From Porticoccaceae bacterium (lineage in GTDB: Bacteria; Pseudomonadota; Gammaproteobacteria; Pseudomonadales; Porticoccaceae), in contig JAJFKC010000039.1 of the NCBI GenBank assembly GCA_021773435.1, positions 124,001 through 188,000 of the forward strand: a stretch of DNA of 64,000 nucleotides. Direction: 5' to 3'. The notes beneath the pieces were generated by a model. The model saw nothing but the letters and a program-made list of their open reading frames with translations. It did not search any database and was not told the origin of the DNA. Positions 1 to 8,091 of this stretch are shown in pieces. A program made the translations under genes and the position numbers. Position 1 is the stretch's first letter; each line of letters begins with the position of its first letter.

Positions 1-339
1 GTGGAACCATTACCGGGAAAGACCGACTTTATGAACTTCTGTGCATCATGTCATGGTGTCACAGGTGAAGGAAACGGCCCCGTTGCGGGGTCGCTCAAAA
101 ATAGACCACCAGACTTGACCTATCTTCATCAGCAGGAGACCGATGGCGCATTTCCTTACAAACGTGTGCTTAGTATTATCGAGGGAAACCCCGACCATGA
201 CAAGAACGTCCGCACTCACGGGCCTGCCGATATGCCCGTTTGGGGTAAAGTGATTTATGACGACAGTGGCGAACAGGCGGCTATTACAAAAGCACGATTA
301 AGGAATCTAACCAATTACGTTAAATCCATCCAGAAATAA
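1..339 (+). CDS. c-type cytochrome, class I-like (5' end outside the window)
   Basis: This is a small haem c protein for periplasmic or membrane-linked electron transfer. The visible part is 112 residues ending in TAA at 337-339. A CASCH haem-attachment motif lies at visible residues 14-18, and a Met in PADMPVWG (about residue 78) is the likely sixth haem ligand. No signal peptide is visible and the reading frame is open to base 1, so the true start is probably upstream and the GTG at base 1 should not be trusted. The short spacing between haem motif and Met ligand fits a single-haem class I domain. It precedes a ferritin on the same strand, but the 142 bp gap does not prove co-transcription. 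The redox partner is unknown. Confidence 0.8.
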   Translation: MEPLPGKTDFMNFCASCHGVTGEGNGPVAGSLKNRPPDLTYLHQQETDGAFPYKRVLSIIEGNPDHDKNVRTHGPADMPVWGKVIYDDSGEQAAITKARLRNLTNYVKSIQK

Positions 340-481
340 ACCTCAATATAATATGGGTTAGACGTGCGGGAGGAACGGTTTGCCCTTGTTTTATGGAGTT
401 GGAGGCGTGCAATTGTAAACCCTCAAAAGCGATGAGTTTAAATTAAGTCGCCAAAGTAATTATGCGCAGCAGGGTAATAAG

Positions 482-988
482 ATGCTTAGTGAAAATTTAA
501 CTGGGAAGCTAAATAAGCAAATCAATCACGAAAGCACCTCGGTGGTACTGTATTTGCAGATGAGTGCGTGGTGTGCGAGCAAAGGCTATGATGGCTGCGC
601 AGAATTTTTTCGTCTACAGGCAGATGAAGAAAAACAGCATATGGAAAAACTCTTTGGATATGTTCTGGAGACGGGAGGGTTACCCATGCTTGGTGCTATT
701 GCAGCACCGCCCTCTTCCTGGGCTTCGCTAAGAGATATTTTTCAAGCAACACTTGAACACGAGCAGACCGTATCGAAAGAAATTAGCGTGCTCGTCGAAA
801 CTGCCCTGGATGAAAAGGACTTCTCTACCTTTAACTTTCTCCAATGGTATGTCTCTGAACAACATGAAGAAGAGCACCAACTCCATTCGTTGCTGGATCG
901 TGTTGACATGATCACCGCAGAGGGACACGGTAATTTCACCATTGACCGCGAAATCAGCCGACTCACTCAAACCAATCATCGCCAATAA
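482..988 (+). CDS. ftnA: bacterial non-haem ferritin
   Basis: This is an iron-storage ferritin of the FtnA type, forming a cytosolic 24-mer that oxidises Fe(II) and stores it as a mineral core. At 168 residues its length matches the family. The ferroxidase ligands are all present at the E. coli FtnA positions: E17, E50, H53, E94 and Q127, and the third-site residues E49, E126, E129 and E130 are also there. It has no haem-ligating Met of the bacterioferritin type in the expected place. The ATG at 482 is preceded by only a weak purine stretch. No Fur box was recognised upstream. The gene stands alone, with convergent genes following. Confidence 0.93.
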   Translation: MLSENLTGKLNKQINHESTSVVLYLQMSAWCASKGYDGCAEFFRLQADEEKQHMEKLFGYVLETGGLPMLGAIAAPPSSWASLRDIFQATLEHEQTVSKEISVLVETALDEKDFSTFNFLQWYVSEQHEEEHQLHSLLDRVDMITAEGHGNFTIDREISRLTQTNHRQ

Positions 989-1191
989 CAAATACTGCGG
1001 GGACCGTAGCGAACCTCTCCGACAATAAACCGGGTTCGTCGTGGCCATTTTTGAGGATTGACTTAACTGCTTAAGTGAATAACCCCTTGGTACTAAAGCC
1101 CTGCTTCGCTACTTGCAAAAGTCCGTATGCATCAGCCAAATCGTGAGACCATATATTGATTCTGTTTATCTCACGACCCCATTTTTCATTC

Positions 1192-2271
1192 CTAATTTGA
1201 CACCTTTTTTATATTTTCCCCAAGGCTTTTAAGGTTAACCGGATCATAGGCAATGGGCACCCGAGTGGCGAAACTATTCAAACGCTCCGTATAAAAAAAG
1301 TTACCTCCCTCCCTCAGCCTTAACGCAGACTCATGGACACGGGGCATCTTATTTTTCGCCGGTTTATCGTTATGTAAAACTTCTATGTCGCGCGGTGACT
1401 TAGCCGCACCGTCACCGTGATAATGCAACACAAAATCATCACTTCCGAGATCATATTCGCGATATTTATTTAGTCTCTTATTAAATACCACCACCGGGTC
1501 AACCAGCACATCGTGCAAACGCTGGACCATATAATCCATGGTGATATTGCCCAAGGCGCCATCGCGATAACCCCCGCCTACGTCGGCATGAACACCTGGA
1601 AACCACACTTCTTCTACCGAATCGCGGATGTTGATAAACGTCGGGACAAAGGGTTCGCGACTTTCATCAATAGCCAAAAGATGTACTGTTTGCTCGACGT
1701 TGCCGGCCAGAGTCAAATCACGAAATAAATTGATCTTCTGGAAATTCAGAGGCCCTAAATTTACCGGGATACCAAAAGCCCCGACGGTGTCGAATAAGCC
1801 TAAAAAAGAGACTGAAGCTTTGGCAGCATTTTCATTTTCAGCATCATATTTTGTGAAGAACCATTCCTTTTCCCCGGTGCATTTGTTTTTCGCCTCTTTG
1901 TAATGCAGCGTAATTTCTTCAGGCAAGCCATATTTTTCGAGTTTGCGAGCTAATAAGCGAGCGCTAGCCGCACCACGACTGAAGCCAAATATACTAATGC
2001 GATCACCGGGGCGGTAATGCTTGCACAGTGAGGCGTAGGCGTGGTCGCGAATGCTTTTTTCGCCGGCCCCAAACGCACCAGCATAAAAACCCATGGTGCG
2101 GGCATTGTCCTCGTCATTACCGATGCCACGAAAATACAAGCCGATATTTTTTTGAGTCGCCCGCACAAAGGGAATTTGATCGTTTTCAAGCGGTCCGGTC
2201 AGAGCAGAAAATAGCTTGTAGATGTTGGTGGTCGCCGCGCCTGTATATGTAGCACCAATATATAGCACCAA
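1192..2271 (-). CDS. DUF2235 family alpha/beta-hydrolase-like protein
   Basis: This is a member of the DUF2235 (PF09994) family, predicted alpha/beta hydrolases that include type VI secretion phospholipase effectors. Here no T6SS gene is nearby, so the role is unknown. GFSRGA holds the likely nucleophile Ser98, an FDTVGA motif lies near residue 160, and PGVHADVGGGY lies near residue 225. The N-terminal strand usually carries a DGT-like motif; here it reads GAT. There is no ATG at the start: the options are TTG at 2271 or GTG at 2268, 18-21 bases past the TAG of the upstream oxidoreductase and in the same frame as it. Coupled re-initiation is likely. No signal peptide is visible. Confidence 0.8.
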   Translation of the reverse strand: MVLYIGATYTGAATTNIYKLFSALTGPLENDQIPFVRATQKNIGLYFRGIGNDEDNARTMGFYAGAFGAGEKSIRDHAYASLCKHYRPGDRISIFGFSRGAASARLLARKLEKYGLPEEITLHYKEAKNKCTGEKEWFFTKYDAENENAAKASVSFLGLFDTVGAFGIPVNLGPLNFQKINLFRDLTLAGNVEQTVHLLAIDESREPFVPTFINIRDSVEEVWFPGVHADVGGGYRDGALGNITMDYMVQRLHDVLVDPVVVFNKRLNKYREYDLGSDDFVLHYHGDGAAKSPRDIEVLHNDKPAKNKMPRVHESALRLREGGNFFYTERLNSFATRVPIAYDPVNLKSLGENIKKVSN

Positions 2272-2289
2272 TCGACCACCACGGCTACG

Positions 2290-3288
2290 CTATTGAAAAT
2301 GCGGCATCACTTTCTCAGTAAACTTCAAAAATGACGAATGACTGAGCGGCGCGCACATCAGATAATCCAGATGCATTTCTTCATTTAAGCGCTCAAGCTG
2401 GTCGATCACACTTTCAGGGCAACCATGAATAACGACGGAATCCATATAGCGTTTGACGGCCAGCTCAGGATCCATCGTCATCATTTCGTTTGAGTCGGCA
2501 CCGGCAGCTTTCTCGGGATTGATATACGAAGCGGCTAGCCATTCGACACCGGCTCGCCCAATCTCAGCGGCCTCGGCATCAGTATCCGCGATAGCAATTA
2601 AGCGAGCCATGGGTATATCCCGCCCACCAATGGAATGGCCGTGTTCTTCCAATTTCTTGCGGTAATTTTCACGCATCTCAGCATTCTCAACAAATGTCGT
2701 GTGGGGACTCATCATAATCGACAGGCTGCGCTCGGCTGCCCACAGCGCTGCGGTTTCTGAACCAGCCGCCATCCAGGTCGGAGGATAGGGTTGTTGCAGC
2801 GGTTTGGGCAACACTTCAACATCGTCGAACTGCCAGAATTGGCCTTGATAATTTAACCGTTCGTTGGTCCAGGCTGCCAGCACAATATCCACCGCCTCGT
2901 GGAACCGTTCTCGGCTTTCTTCAATGGGTACACCAAAAGCAGCAAACTCTATCGGATCAAAGCCACGACCAGCACCCCAGTTAACCCTGCCACCACTGAG
3001 CACATCGAGCAGTGCAATCTCTTCTGCCAAACGCAGCGGATGATAGAACGCAGCCAGTGATACCGCCGTGCCGATGCGCAGATTTTCTGTCCGGTCAGCA
3101 AAATGCATGGCCATCATATGAACCGATGGGCAAACGCTATAATCGGTAAAGTGATGCTCGGCTAACCAGATCGTGTCATAGCCAGTCTTATCCATCAGTT
3201 CGACACGGTCAAAGGCTCTTTGATAAACTGCGGGTAATTCACCGCGCCGGTTCGGCCAACTAAAAAACTGTAGAACTCCAAACTTCAT
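2290..3288 (-). CDS. LLM class flavin-dependent oxidoreductase (luciferase-like)
   Basis: This is a luciferase-like monooxygenase (bacterial luciferase family, PF00296), 332 residues, expected to fold as a TIM barrel and use reduced FMN or F420. Family signatures include AEHHF near residue 44, the LLDVLSGGRVNWGAGRGF segment near residue 93, and a long substrate-side insertion in the second half. The substrate is unknown. Relatives act on alkanes, alkanesulfonates, terpenes and similar compounds. ATG at 3288 has an AAAGGG tract about 12 bases upstream. The stop TAG (2292-2290) is in frame with the following DUF2235 gene, so the two probably form a transcriptional pair. Confidence 0.88.
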   Translation of the reverse strand: MKFGVLQFFSWPNRRGELPAVYQRAFDRVELMDKTGYDTIWLAEHHFTDYSVCPSVHMMAMHFADRTENLRIGTAVSLAAFYHPLRLAEEIALLDVLSGGRVNWGAGRGFDPIEFAAFGVPIEESRERFHEAVDIVLAAWTNERLNYQGQFWQFDDVEVLPKPLQQPYPPTWMAAGSETAALWAAERSLSIMMSPHTTFVENAEMRENYRKKLEEHGHSIGGRDIPMARLIAIADTDAEAAEIGRAGVEWLAASYINPEKAAGADSNEMMTMDPELAVKRYMDSVVIHGCPESVIDQLERLNEEMHLDYLMCAPLSHSSFLKFTEKVMPHFQ

Positions 3289-3614
3289 AGGTTCGACACC
3301 CTTTCCACATTGTTGTGATTGACTTTTTATCTATTTGTCGGCTTTCACTCGGTTCCACAACTTACACGCGGCGGTGAAATACACCAAAACTGCGCCATTT
3401 TGCCCGACGTCGTGATTGATATACAGCCAATTATTTGCCGAGCGCGGCCAACAAGTCCCAGATTTTATTCACTGGCTCAACATCTCGTTTACCAATAGGA
3501 AATTCAACAATGCTCGCTTGAGTCTGGCAACAAAGAATCTTGTAACGAAAGGTACTGCGAATAGCACACCGGTCAAAACAAAACCATTGTCTTTGCTAAA
3601 CTCGTTCAAGGTAT
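3289..3614. other. intergenic stretch without a recognised gene
   Basis: These 326 bp lie between the luciferase-like gene and the 3' end of the split gene at 3615-4235. I see no tRNA, terminator hairpin or convincing short gene. A plus-strand open frame enters from here but shadows the minus-strand gene and resembles no protein I recognise. The bases just upstream of 3288 should contain the promoter of the oxidoreductase. Confidence 0.4.
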
Positions 3615-3911
3615 CTAAGAATTATCAGGGCTTTGTTGTCCCGCTGCTGAGTCATCCATCTCGCTCAGCTGGCGGCGATACTCAGCAATACTTTGATGAA
3701 ATTCGTCACCTCGACCATATGCAACAAAGTTTTTATGGCGAGGGTAATGCCCCATTGCCTTTCGCGCATGCTTAATGGGGCACCAGTATTGTTCTGTTCT
3801 CGACGCTATCTCGCTTGCGTAGGCGAGCAAGCCATTACCGTAACCACAATACACACAACTGAGCTTCTCAAACGCGTTTAAGTAGGACAGGCGATGACGA
3901 TCGATGACCAC
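3615..3911 (-). CDS. C-terminal half of the split conserved hypothetical protein
   Basis: If translated separately, this fragment would start at GTG 3911, with an AAGG tract about nine bases upstream. It is 98 residues and carries the most conserved part of the family: VIDRHRLSYLN, then CVYCGYGNG and EQYWCPIKHA. The three closely placed Cys residues and a His could bind metal. That is a guess from spacing, not a known fact. The frame stays open upstream for 17 more codons, to the TAG at 3965-3963, and those codons (ending RVRRADYV) also look family-like. This is why I treat the piece as the rest of the 3963-4235 gene. Confidence 0.6.
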   Translation of the reverse strand: MVIDRHRLSYLNAFEKLSCVYCGYGNGLLAYASEIASRTEQYWCPIKHARKAMGHYPRHKNFVAYGRGDEFHQSIAEYRRQLSEMDDSAAGQQSPDNS

Positions 3912-3962
3912 GTAGTCAGCCCTTCGAACACGATTAATATTGTAAAGTCGAAAGCAAACCTG

Positions 3963-4235
3963 CTAGTAAAAGAATAACGCTATATCCATCGCCAGTAACG
4001 GGATAATCATCCCGTAAATAAACGGTACAGAAATAATATTCTGTGGATGGCTCTCTCCAAACCACTGCCACCACTTAATTTTCATATCACGATGGGCTTC
4101 ACGAACCTGGCTTTCAAAGCGCACACGAGAACCGTCAATGCTGTAGCGCACCTCCTCCTGCTCGCGAAGAGCCGCCTCCATTTCCTCTTCCAGCACTTTC
4201 ATGCTAGCAAGAAGGTCGTGTATTTTTTTGTTCAT
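3963..4235 (-). CDS. N-terminal half of the split hypothetical protein (coiled coil plus membrane segment)
   Basis: This is a 90-residue product. Residues 1-50 are charged and helical (a coiled-coil-like run rich in Glu, Arg and Lys). A WWQWFG patch follows, and residues 68-90 form a hydrophobic membrane segment that runs to the TAG. ATG at 4235 overlaps the slipin stop as ATGA, so translation is coupled. On its own it would be a small membrane-anchored coiled-coil protein. Together with 3615-3911 it would be a full-length family member. It sits third in the nfeD-slipin operon, which suggests a role at the membrane, by context only. Confidence 0.65.
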   Translation of the reverse strand: MNKKIHDLLASMKVLEEEMEAALREQEEVRYSIDGSRVRFESQVREAHRDMKIKWWQWFGESHPQNIISVPFIYGMIIPLLAMDIALFFY

Positions 4236-4996
4236 TCGGCCGTCGTCTTGTTGTCGTTACTCAACAATTTATCAAACAATTCCATCGGCAATGGAAAGAC
4301 GATGGTGTTGGTTCTCTCACTGGCAATCTCCGTAAGCGTTTGTAGATATCTTAATTGTAGGGCCTGAGATTGCTGCGCTAATGTAGTAGCAGCCTGCAAT
4401 AGTTTTTCTGAAGCCTGTAACTCACCCTCTGCGTGAATCACTTTCGCACGCCTGGCCCGTTCCGCCTCAGCTTGCTGGGCAATAGCCCGAACCATTGTTT
4501 CGTTGAGATCCACATGCTTGATTTCAACGTTGCTGACTTTTATACCCCAGGCATCGGTCTGCTGATCCAGAATCCCCTGTATATCCGCATTCAGTCGATC
4601 CCGTTCCGACAACATTTCGTCCAGTTCATGCTGGCCGAGCACAGACCGCAATGTAGTTTGCGCTAGCTGACTGGTAGCCATGTAAAAATCCTCGACCTGG
4701 ATTATGGCTTTTTCCGGATCCACCACGCGAAAATACACGACTGCATTAACCTCCACCGATACGTTGTCACGGGAAATTACATCCTGACTGGGTACATCCA
4801 TAACGATAGTACGTAAATCCACCCGCACCATTTGCTGGATGCCGGGAATGATGATGATGAAACCAGGGCCTTTAACCTTCCAGAAACGGCCCAGCAAAAA
4901 CACCACGCCACGCTCGTATTCGCGCAGGATTTTAATAGCACTGGCAAAAAGCAGGACTACCAGAATGATAAATGTATACAAGGGATACTCAATCAT
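4232..4996 (-). CDS. slipin / stomatin-like SPFH-domain membrane protein
   Basis: This 254-residue protein has an N-terminal membrane anchor (about residues 5-22), an SPFH/band-7 domain starting at the [13 protein letters not shown] motif, and a C-terminal Ala-, Glu- and Arg-rich helical region (about 165-225). Slipins form large oligomeric assemblies at the inner membrane and pair with NfeD-type proteins. In the archaeal pair the protease cleaves the slipin. The preceding gene is that partner: its stop overlaps this ATG (4993-4996), and this stop overlaps the next ATG (4232-4235). That tight coupling supports one functional unit for membrane-domain organisation or quality control. It is distinguished from HflK/HflC by its short length and by its operon partner. 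Confidence 0.92.
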   Translation of the reverse strand: MIEYPLYTFIILVVLLFASAIKILREYERGVVFLLGRFWKVKGPGFIIIIPGIQQMVRVDLRTIVMDVPSQDVISRDNVSVEVNAVVYFRVVDPEKAIIQVEDFYMATSQLAQTTLRSVLGQHELDEMLSERDRLNADIQGILDQQTDAWGIKVSNVEIKHVDLNETMVRAIAQQAEAERARRAKVIHAEGELQASEKLLQAATTLAQQSQALQLRYLQTLTEIASERTNTIVFPLPMELFDKLLSNDNKTTAE

Positions 4997-6432
4997 GAGC
5001 TTTGCTCCGCAGGTGAGGAATCCAGATCACCAGCAACTGAGTCGGCGACTGGCAGTGGTTCAACTTCAAGTGTTAATCCATCAACAGCGGTCACCCTGAC
5101 CTGCTGTCCTTTTTGTAAGGGCGTCTGTGCGTGGACCCGCCACAATTCACTGTGGACACGGACATTGGCATGACCAGAGTCCAGTGTCTCAATGACGGTC
5201 GCCACCTTGTCAATTAACTCCTCCACACCACTTACCACGGGTCTGGTACGAGCTTTCAGAACCATGCCGATCATGACAACGAGAATCAGCACCGTCATTA
5301 CGGCGAAAGTCGCTACCACTGAGAGGTAAATTTTGAAATCGGGGATATCGGTATCCATGAGGATGATTGAGCCAATCACAAATGCCACAACACCACCAAT
5401 ACCCAGCATGCCAAAACTCGGTTGAAAAGCCTCGGCAACCATCAGCGCCACACCGAGCAGAATCAGGGCAACTCCTGCGTAATTGACCGGTAATAACTGG
5501 AATGAGTAGAGAGCCAAGACCAGGCAAATCGCCCCTACCGTACCCGGAACCAGGCCACCGGGGTTGTAAAATTCGAGTACCAGGCCATACATACCCACCA
5601 TCATCAGGATGTAGGCAACGTTTGGGTTAGTAATCACGCTGAGCAAGCGATTACGCCAGTCCGGTATCATTTCGATCAGAGTTAAATCCTGTGTTCTCAG
5701 AATGTATTTCTCGCCCTGAACAAGTACTTCCCTGCCATCGATCTGCATCAGCAAATCATCGATGTCCTTAGCAACTACATCGATTACGTTTGCCTTGAGC
5801 GCCTCACTGGCCTGCATGCTAGCGGCTTCACGCACTGCTTTTTCAGCCCAATCCGCGTTGCGGCCGTGCAACTCGGCCAGACTACGGATATAGGCCGAGG
5901 CATCATTAACCATTTTGTGCTTCATGGCATCGCCCTGACCGAGAGCAATTTTTGAATCATCCTTAGCATCGCTATCCGGCCCACCATCAGACTCTTGCTT
6001 TTTATCTGTTTCGGGTTGTTCTCCGCCGGGAAAAGATATCCCGCCAATTTGCACTGGCGTGGCAGCGCCCAAATTTGTGCCTGGCGCCATCGCCGCGATA
6101 TGACTCGCATACAATATGTAGGTGCCAGCGCTGGCTGCCCGCGCTCCTGTGGGGGAGACATAGGTAACAACGGGGATGGGTGACGCAGTGATCGTCTTGA
6201 TAATGCCACGCATCGCACCATCAAGACCGCCTGGCGTATCAATACGAATAACAATCAGCCCAACATTGTCGGCGGTTGCTTGCTCAAATGAACGCTCAAT
6301 ATAATCCTGAGTAGCCGGGCCAATAGCATCGGCGACCGTCAACACCGCTGTGCGACCATCGCCAGAGTGAGCTAGATTTGCAGCAAGCGCACCATGCAGT
6401 ACCATCAACAACAATAAACGAACCAGCTTCAT
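4993..6432 (-). CDS. nfeD: NfeD family membrane serine protease (ClpP-class N-domain, C-terminal OB fold)
   Basis: This is a long-form NfeD protein. With the preferred ATG at 6432 it is 479 residues: a signal peptide ([17 protein letters not shown]), a ClpP-like protease domain, four to five membrane segments, and a C-terminal soluble OB-fold domain. The likely catalytic Ser lies in ARAASAGTY, and the likely Lys lies in the [14 protein letters not shown] helix, giving the Ser-Lys dyad known for PH1510-type proteases. Between them is a variable acidic linker. An upstream ATG at 6465 would add 11 residues before the signal peptide and has no ribosome site, whereas 6432 has CAGG about ten bases upstream. 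It is first in the nfeD-slipin operon. Confidence 0.9.
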   Translation of the reverse strand: MKLVRLLLLMVLHGALAANLAHSGDGRTAVLTVADAIGPATQDYIERSFEQATADNVGLIVIRIDTPGGLDGAMRGIIKTITASPIPVVTYVSPTGARAASAGTYILYASHIAAMAPGTNLGAATPVQIGGISFPGGEQPETDKKQESDGGPDSDAKDDSKIALGQGDAMKHKMVNDASAYIRSLAELHGRNADWAEKAVREAASMQASEALKANVIDVVAKDIDDLLMQIDGREVLVQGEKYILRTQDLTLIEMIPDWRNRLLSVITNPNVAYILMMVGMYGLVLEFYNPGGLVPGTVGAICLVLALYSFQLLPVNYAGVALILLGVALMVAEAFQPSFGMLGIGGVVAFVIGSIILMDTDIPDFKIYLSVVATFAVMTVLILVVMIGMVLKARTRPVVSGVEELIDKVATVIETLDSGHANVRVHSELWRVHAQTPLQKGQQVRVTAVDGLTLEVEPLPVADSVAGDLDSSPAEQSS

Positions 6433-6788
6433 GCCATAAAAACCTGATAACCCGCTAAAATCCATGCTAATTTCATTGCTGAAATTGATCTCACTTCATT
6501 CCAGACAAACTCTCATCTTCTCTTTATAGACTCAATACACGCAGACAACAAACCTAACTTTGCTTTACTTTCCTGTAGCTTGATGCATCTCAAGGTCAAT
6601 TCTTGCTTAACTAAATTGGGCATTAATTATGTCTAACTTAGTTAAAGGAACACCCCGTATCTCAATGCCACCAAGCAAATAAATTTGTGCACGGCTTTTC
6701 AAATAAATCATACTGTGGGTGATCAAGATTAAACAGCCAATAAAATAATAGTCTGTTGGCGCGGACGGCTAGGCCGAGGAATAACAAA
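6433..6788. other. divergent intergenic region between nfeD and the CoA-transferase
   Basis: These 356 bp separate two divergently transcribed operons and must hold both promoters. The region is AT-rich from 6530 to 6750. It contains an inverted repeat at 6607-6645, listed separately, which is a possible operator. I see no small gene or RNA. Confidence 0.4.
6607..6645. promoter_or_regulatory. inverted repeat in divergent promoter region (possible operator)
   Basis: The arms TTAACTAAATT (6607-6617) and AACTTAGTTAA (6635-6645) are complementary at 10 of 11 positions, with 17 bp between them. The position in the divergent nfeD/CoA-transferase promoter region fits a dimeric regulator site, but no regulator gene is adjacent. 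AT-rich DNA produces such repeats by chance, so this is tentative. Confidence 0.3.
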
Positions 6789-7973
6789 ATGAATCCACTT
6801 CAAGGTGTAAAAATCGTTGAATTAACCACACAAACCGCTGGGCCGCTGGCGACTAACTTGCTGGCGGATCAGGGGGCTGATGTGATCCGCTTTGAGTCGA
6901 TAGGCATTGGCGACCCATCGCGATACGCCGGTGGTATTCGCAATGGTTACGGCGCCTGTTACACATTTATGAACCGCAACAAAAAGTCCCTTGCCATTGA
7001 TATTAAAGAACCCGCATCTAAACCCGTTATCGAAGCATTGATTAAAGATGCCGATGTGTTTGTCCAGAACGCCAGGGCTGGCGCGCTGGAACGAGCGGGC
7101 TGCGGTTTTGAGGATTTCCATAAAATCAATCCCAGCCTTATTTATGCCTCTATCTCTGGTTTTGGCTCCGATGGCCCCGGATCAGAATTGCGCGTCTACG
7201 ACCCCATTATTCAAGTGATTTCCGGGTTTGCCGCCAGCCAGGGTGCCGGTCACGACAAGCCTCAACTGATCAACAACATCGTTAGTGATAAAGTCGCCGC
7301 CTATACCGCGGCCCAGGCAATATCATCTTCACTGTTTGCCCGCGAACGGGGCACAGTCGGTGGGCATCATCTGCAAATTTCCATGCTCGATGCCAGTCTA
7401 GCTTTTTTATGGAACGATGCATACTGGAATCACGGCTTTGGCGGTGACGAACCTTTTAACCGATGCCCGCCGATTGGCGAAATTTATCGGATCATGACCA
7501 CCAAAGATAACCATATCACCTGCATCGTGGTCGGTGATGCCGAATTTAATGGCGCTTGCCAGGCCCTGAGCTGTGAGCACCTGAAGGAAGACCCTCGCTT
7601 CAATACCCTGGCGGAACGCTTCACCCATTTGCCGGAAATGATGACGGAATTTGAAAAGCATGCCGCCACCTTCAGCACGGTAGAATTGCTGGCGGCGCTT
7701 GAAAAAGCCGGTGTACCCTGCGCCAAAGTAAACTCTCTGGATGAAGTCCTCGAAGACCCACGCGTTAAACATGCTGGCGCCATTATCGAATACGACCACC
7801 CCGTCGCCGGGCGCCTGCGCCAAAGCCGTCCGCCGGTTATTTTTGGTGATGAGCCCTGTCAGATACGCTCGCCAGCGCCAGCCCTTGGCGAACACACCGA
7901 TGAAATTCTGGGATCGATTGGGTATGACAATGAGCAAATAGAGGCGCTCCGCAAAACCAATGTTGTGGGGTAA
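6789..7973 (+). CDS. CaiB/BaiF family (class III) CoA-transferase
   Basis: This is a class III CoA-transferase, moving CoA between carboxylic acids through an enzyme-bound anhydride. The ATG at 6789 is chosen over an earlier in-frame start at 6756 because GAGGA sits eight bases upstream and the product begins with the family-typical MNPLQGVKIVEL. The length is 394 residues. The catalytic Asp is D138 in the VYDPIIQ segment, the ISGFGSDGP motif precedes it, and the C-terminal part closes with a GEHTDEIL-like segment. The acyl substrate cannot be read from sequence. An acyl-CoA carboxylase beta subunit follows 118 bp downstream on the same strand, so both may serve one acyl-CoA catabolic route. 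Confidence 0.9.
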   Translation: MNPLQGVKIVELTTQTAGPLATNLLADQGADVIRFESIGIGDPSRYAGGIRNGYGACYTFMNRNKKSLAIDIKEPASKPVIEALIKDADVFVQNARAGALERAGCGFEDFHKINPSLIYASISGFGSDGPGSELRVYDPIIQVISGFAASQGAGHDKPQLINNIVSDKVAAYTAAQAISSSLFARERGTVGGHHLQISMLDASLAFLWNDAYWNHGFGGDEPFNRCPPIGEIYRIMTTKDNHITCIVVGDAEFNGACQALSCEHLKEDPRFNTLAERFTHLPEMMTEFEKHAATFSTVELLAALEKAGVPCAKVNSLDEVLEDPRVKHAGAIIEYDHPVAGRLRQSRPPVIFGDEPCQIRSPAPALGEHTDEILGSIGYDNEQIEALRKTNVVG

Positions 7974-8091
7974 GCACAAACACTCGTACAACCGTTCAGC
8001 TCGCACGGCATGTATCGACAACTTGAGTGCAAGGATCAATCAGGCTAGATTGCACGCCCCGCCGCTCGGCGACAATTGAGTATATGCACCG

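Larger units (their letters stand above)
3615..4235 (-). pseudogene. conserved hypothetical gene split by one in-frame TAG
   Basis: Read straight through, 4235 to 3615 is one open frame of about 206 codons interrupted only by TAG at 3965-3963. The N-terminal half has a coiled coil and a membrane segment. The C-terminal half has a Cys-rich conserved core containing CVYCGYGNGL and EQYWCPIKHA. As I remember homologues, these parts form a single protein, with a Tyr-Gln pair at the junction; here the codons are TAC TAG CAG. A CAG-to-TAG change explains this simply. The function is unknown in every relative I recall. The slipin stop overlaps its start (ATGA), so it belongs to the nfeD-slipin operon. 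Confidence 0.75.

Noticed and set aside
3416-3775. Plus-strand open frame of 119 codons
   Set aside because: It overlaps the conserved Cys-rich minus-strand gene half, matches nothing I recognise and has no ribosome site.
2268-3965. TAG recoded as a sense codon in this genome
   Set aside because: TAG is the normal stop of csrA, mutS, fdxA, rnhB and uppS in this same window, with products ending at the usual places, so the two in-frame TAGs need a local explanation.
5210-6254. Minus-strand frames of 105 and 110 codons within nfeD suggesting a frameshift
   Set aside because: The main 479-residue frame runs unbroken through all domains of NfeD; these are out-of-frame shadows.
7407-8039. Minus-strand open frame of 210 codons
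   Set aside because: It shadows the CoA-transferase gene and crosses the gap after it; the plus-strand product is a clear family member.
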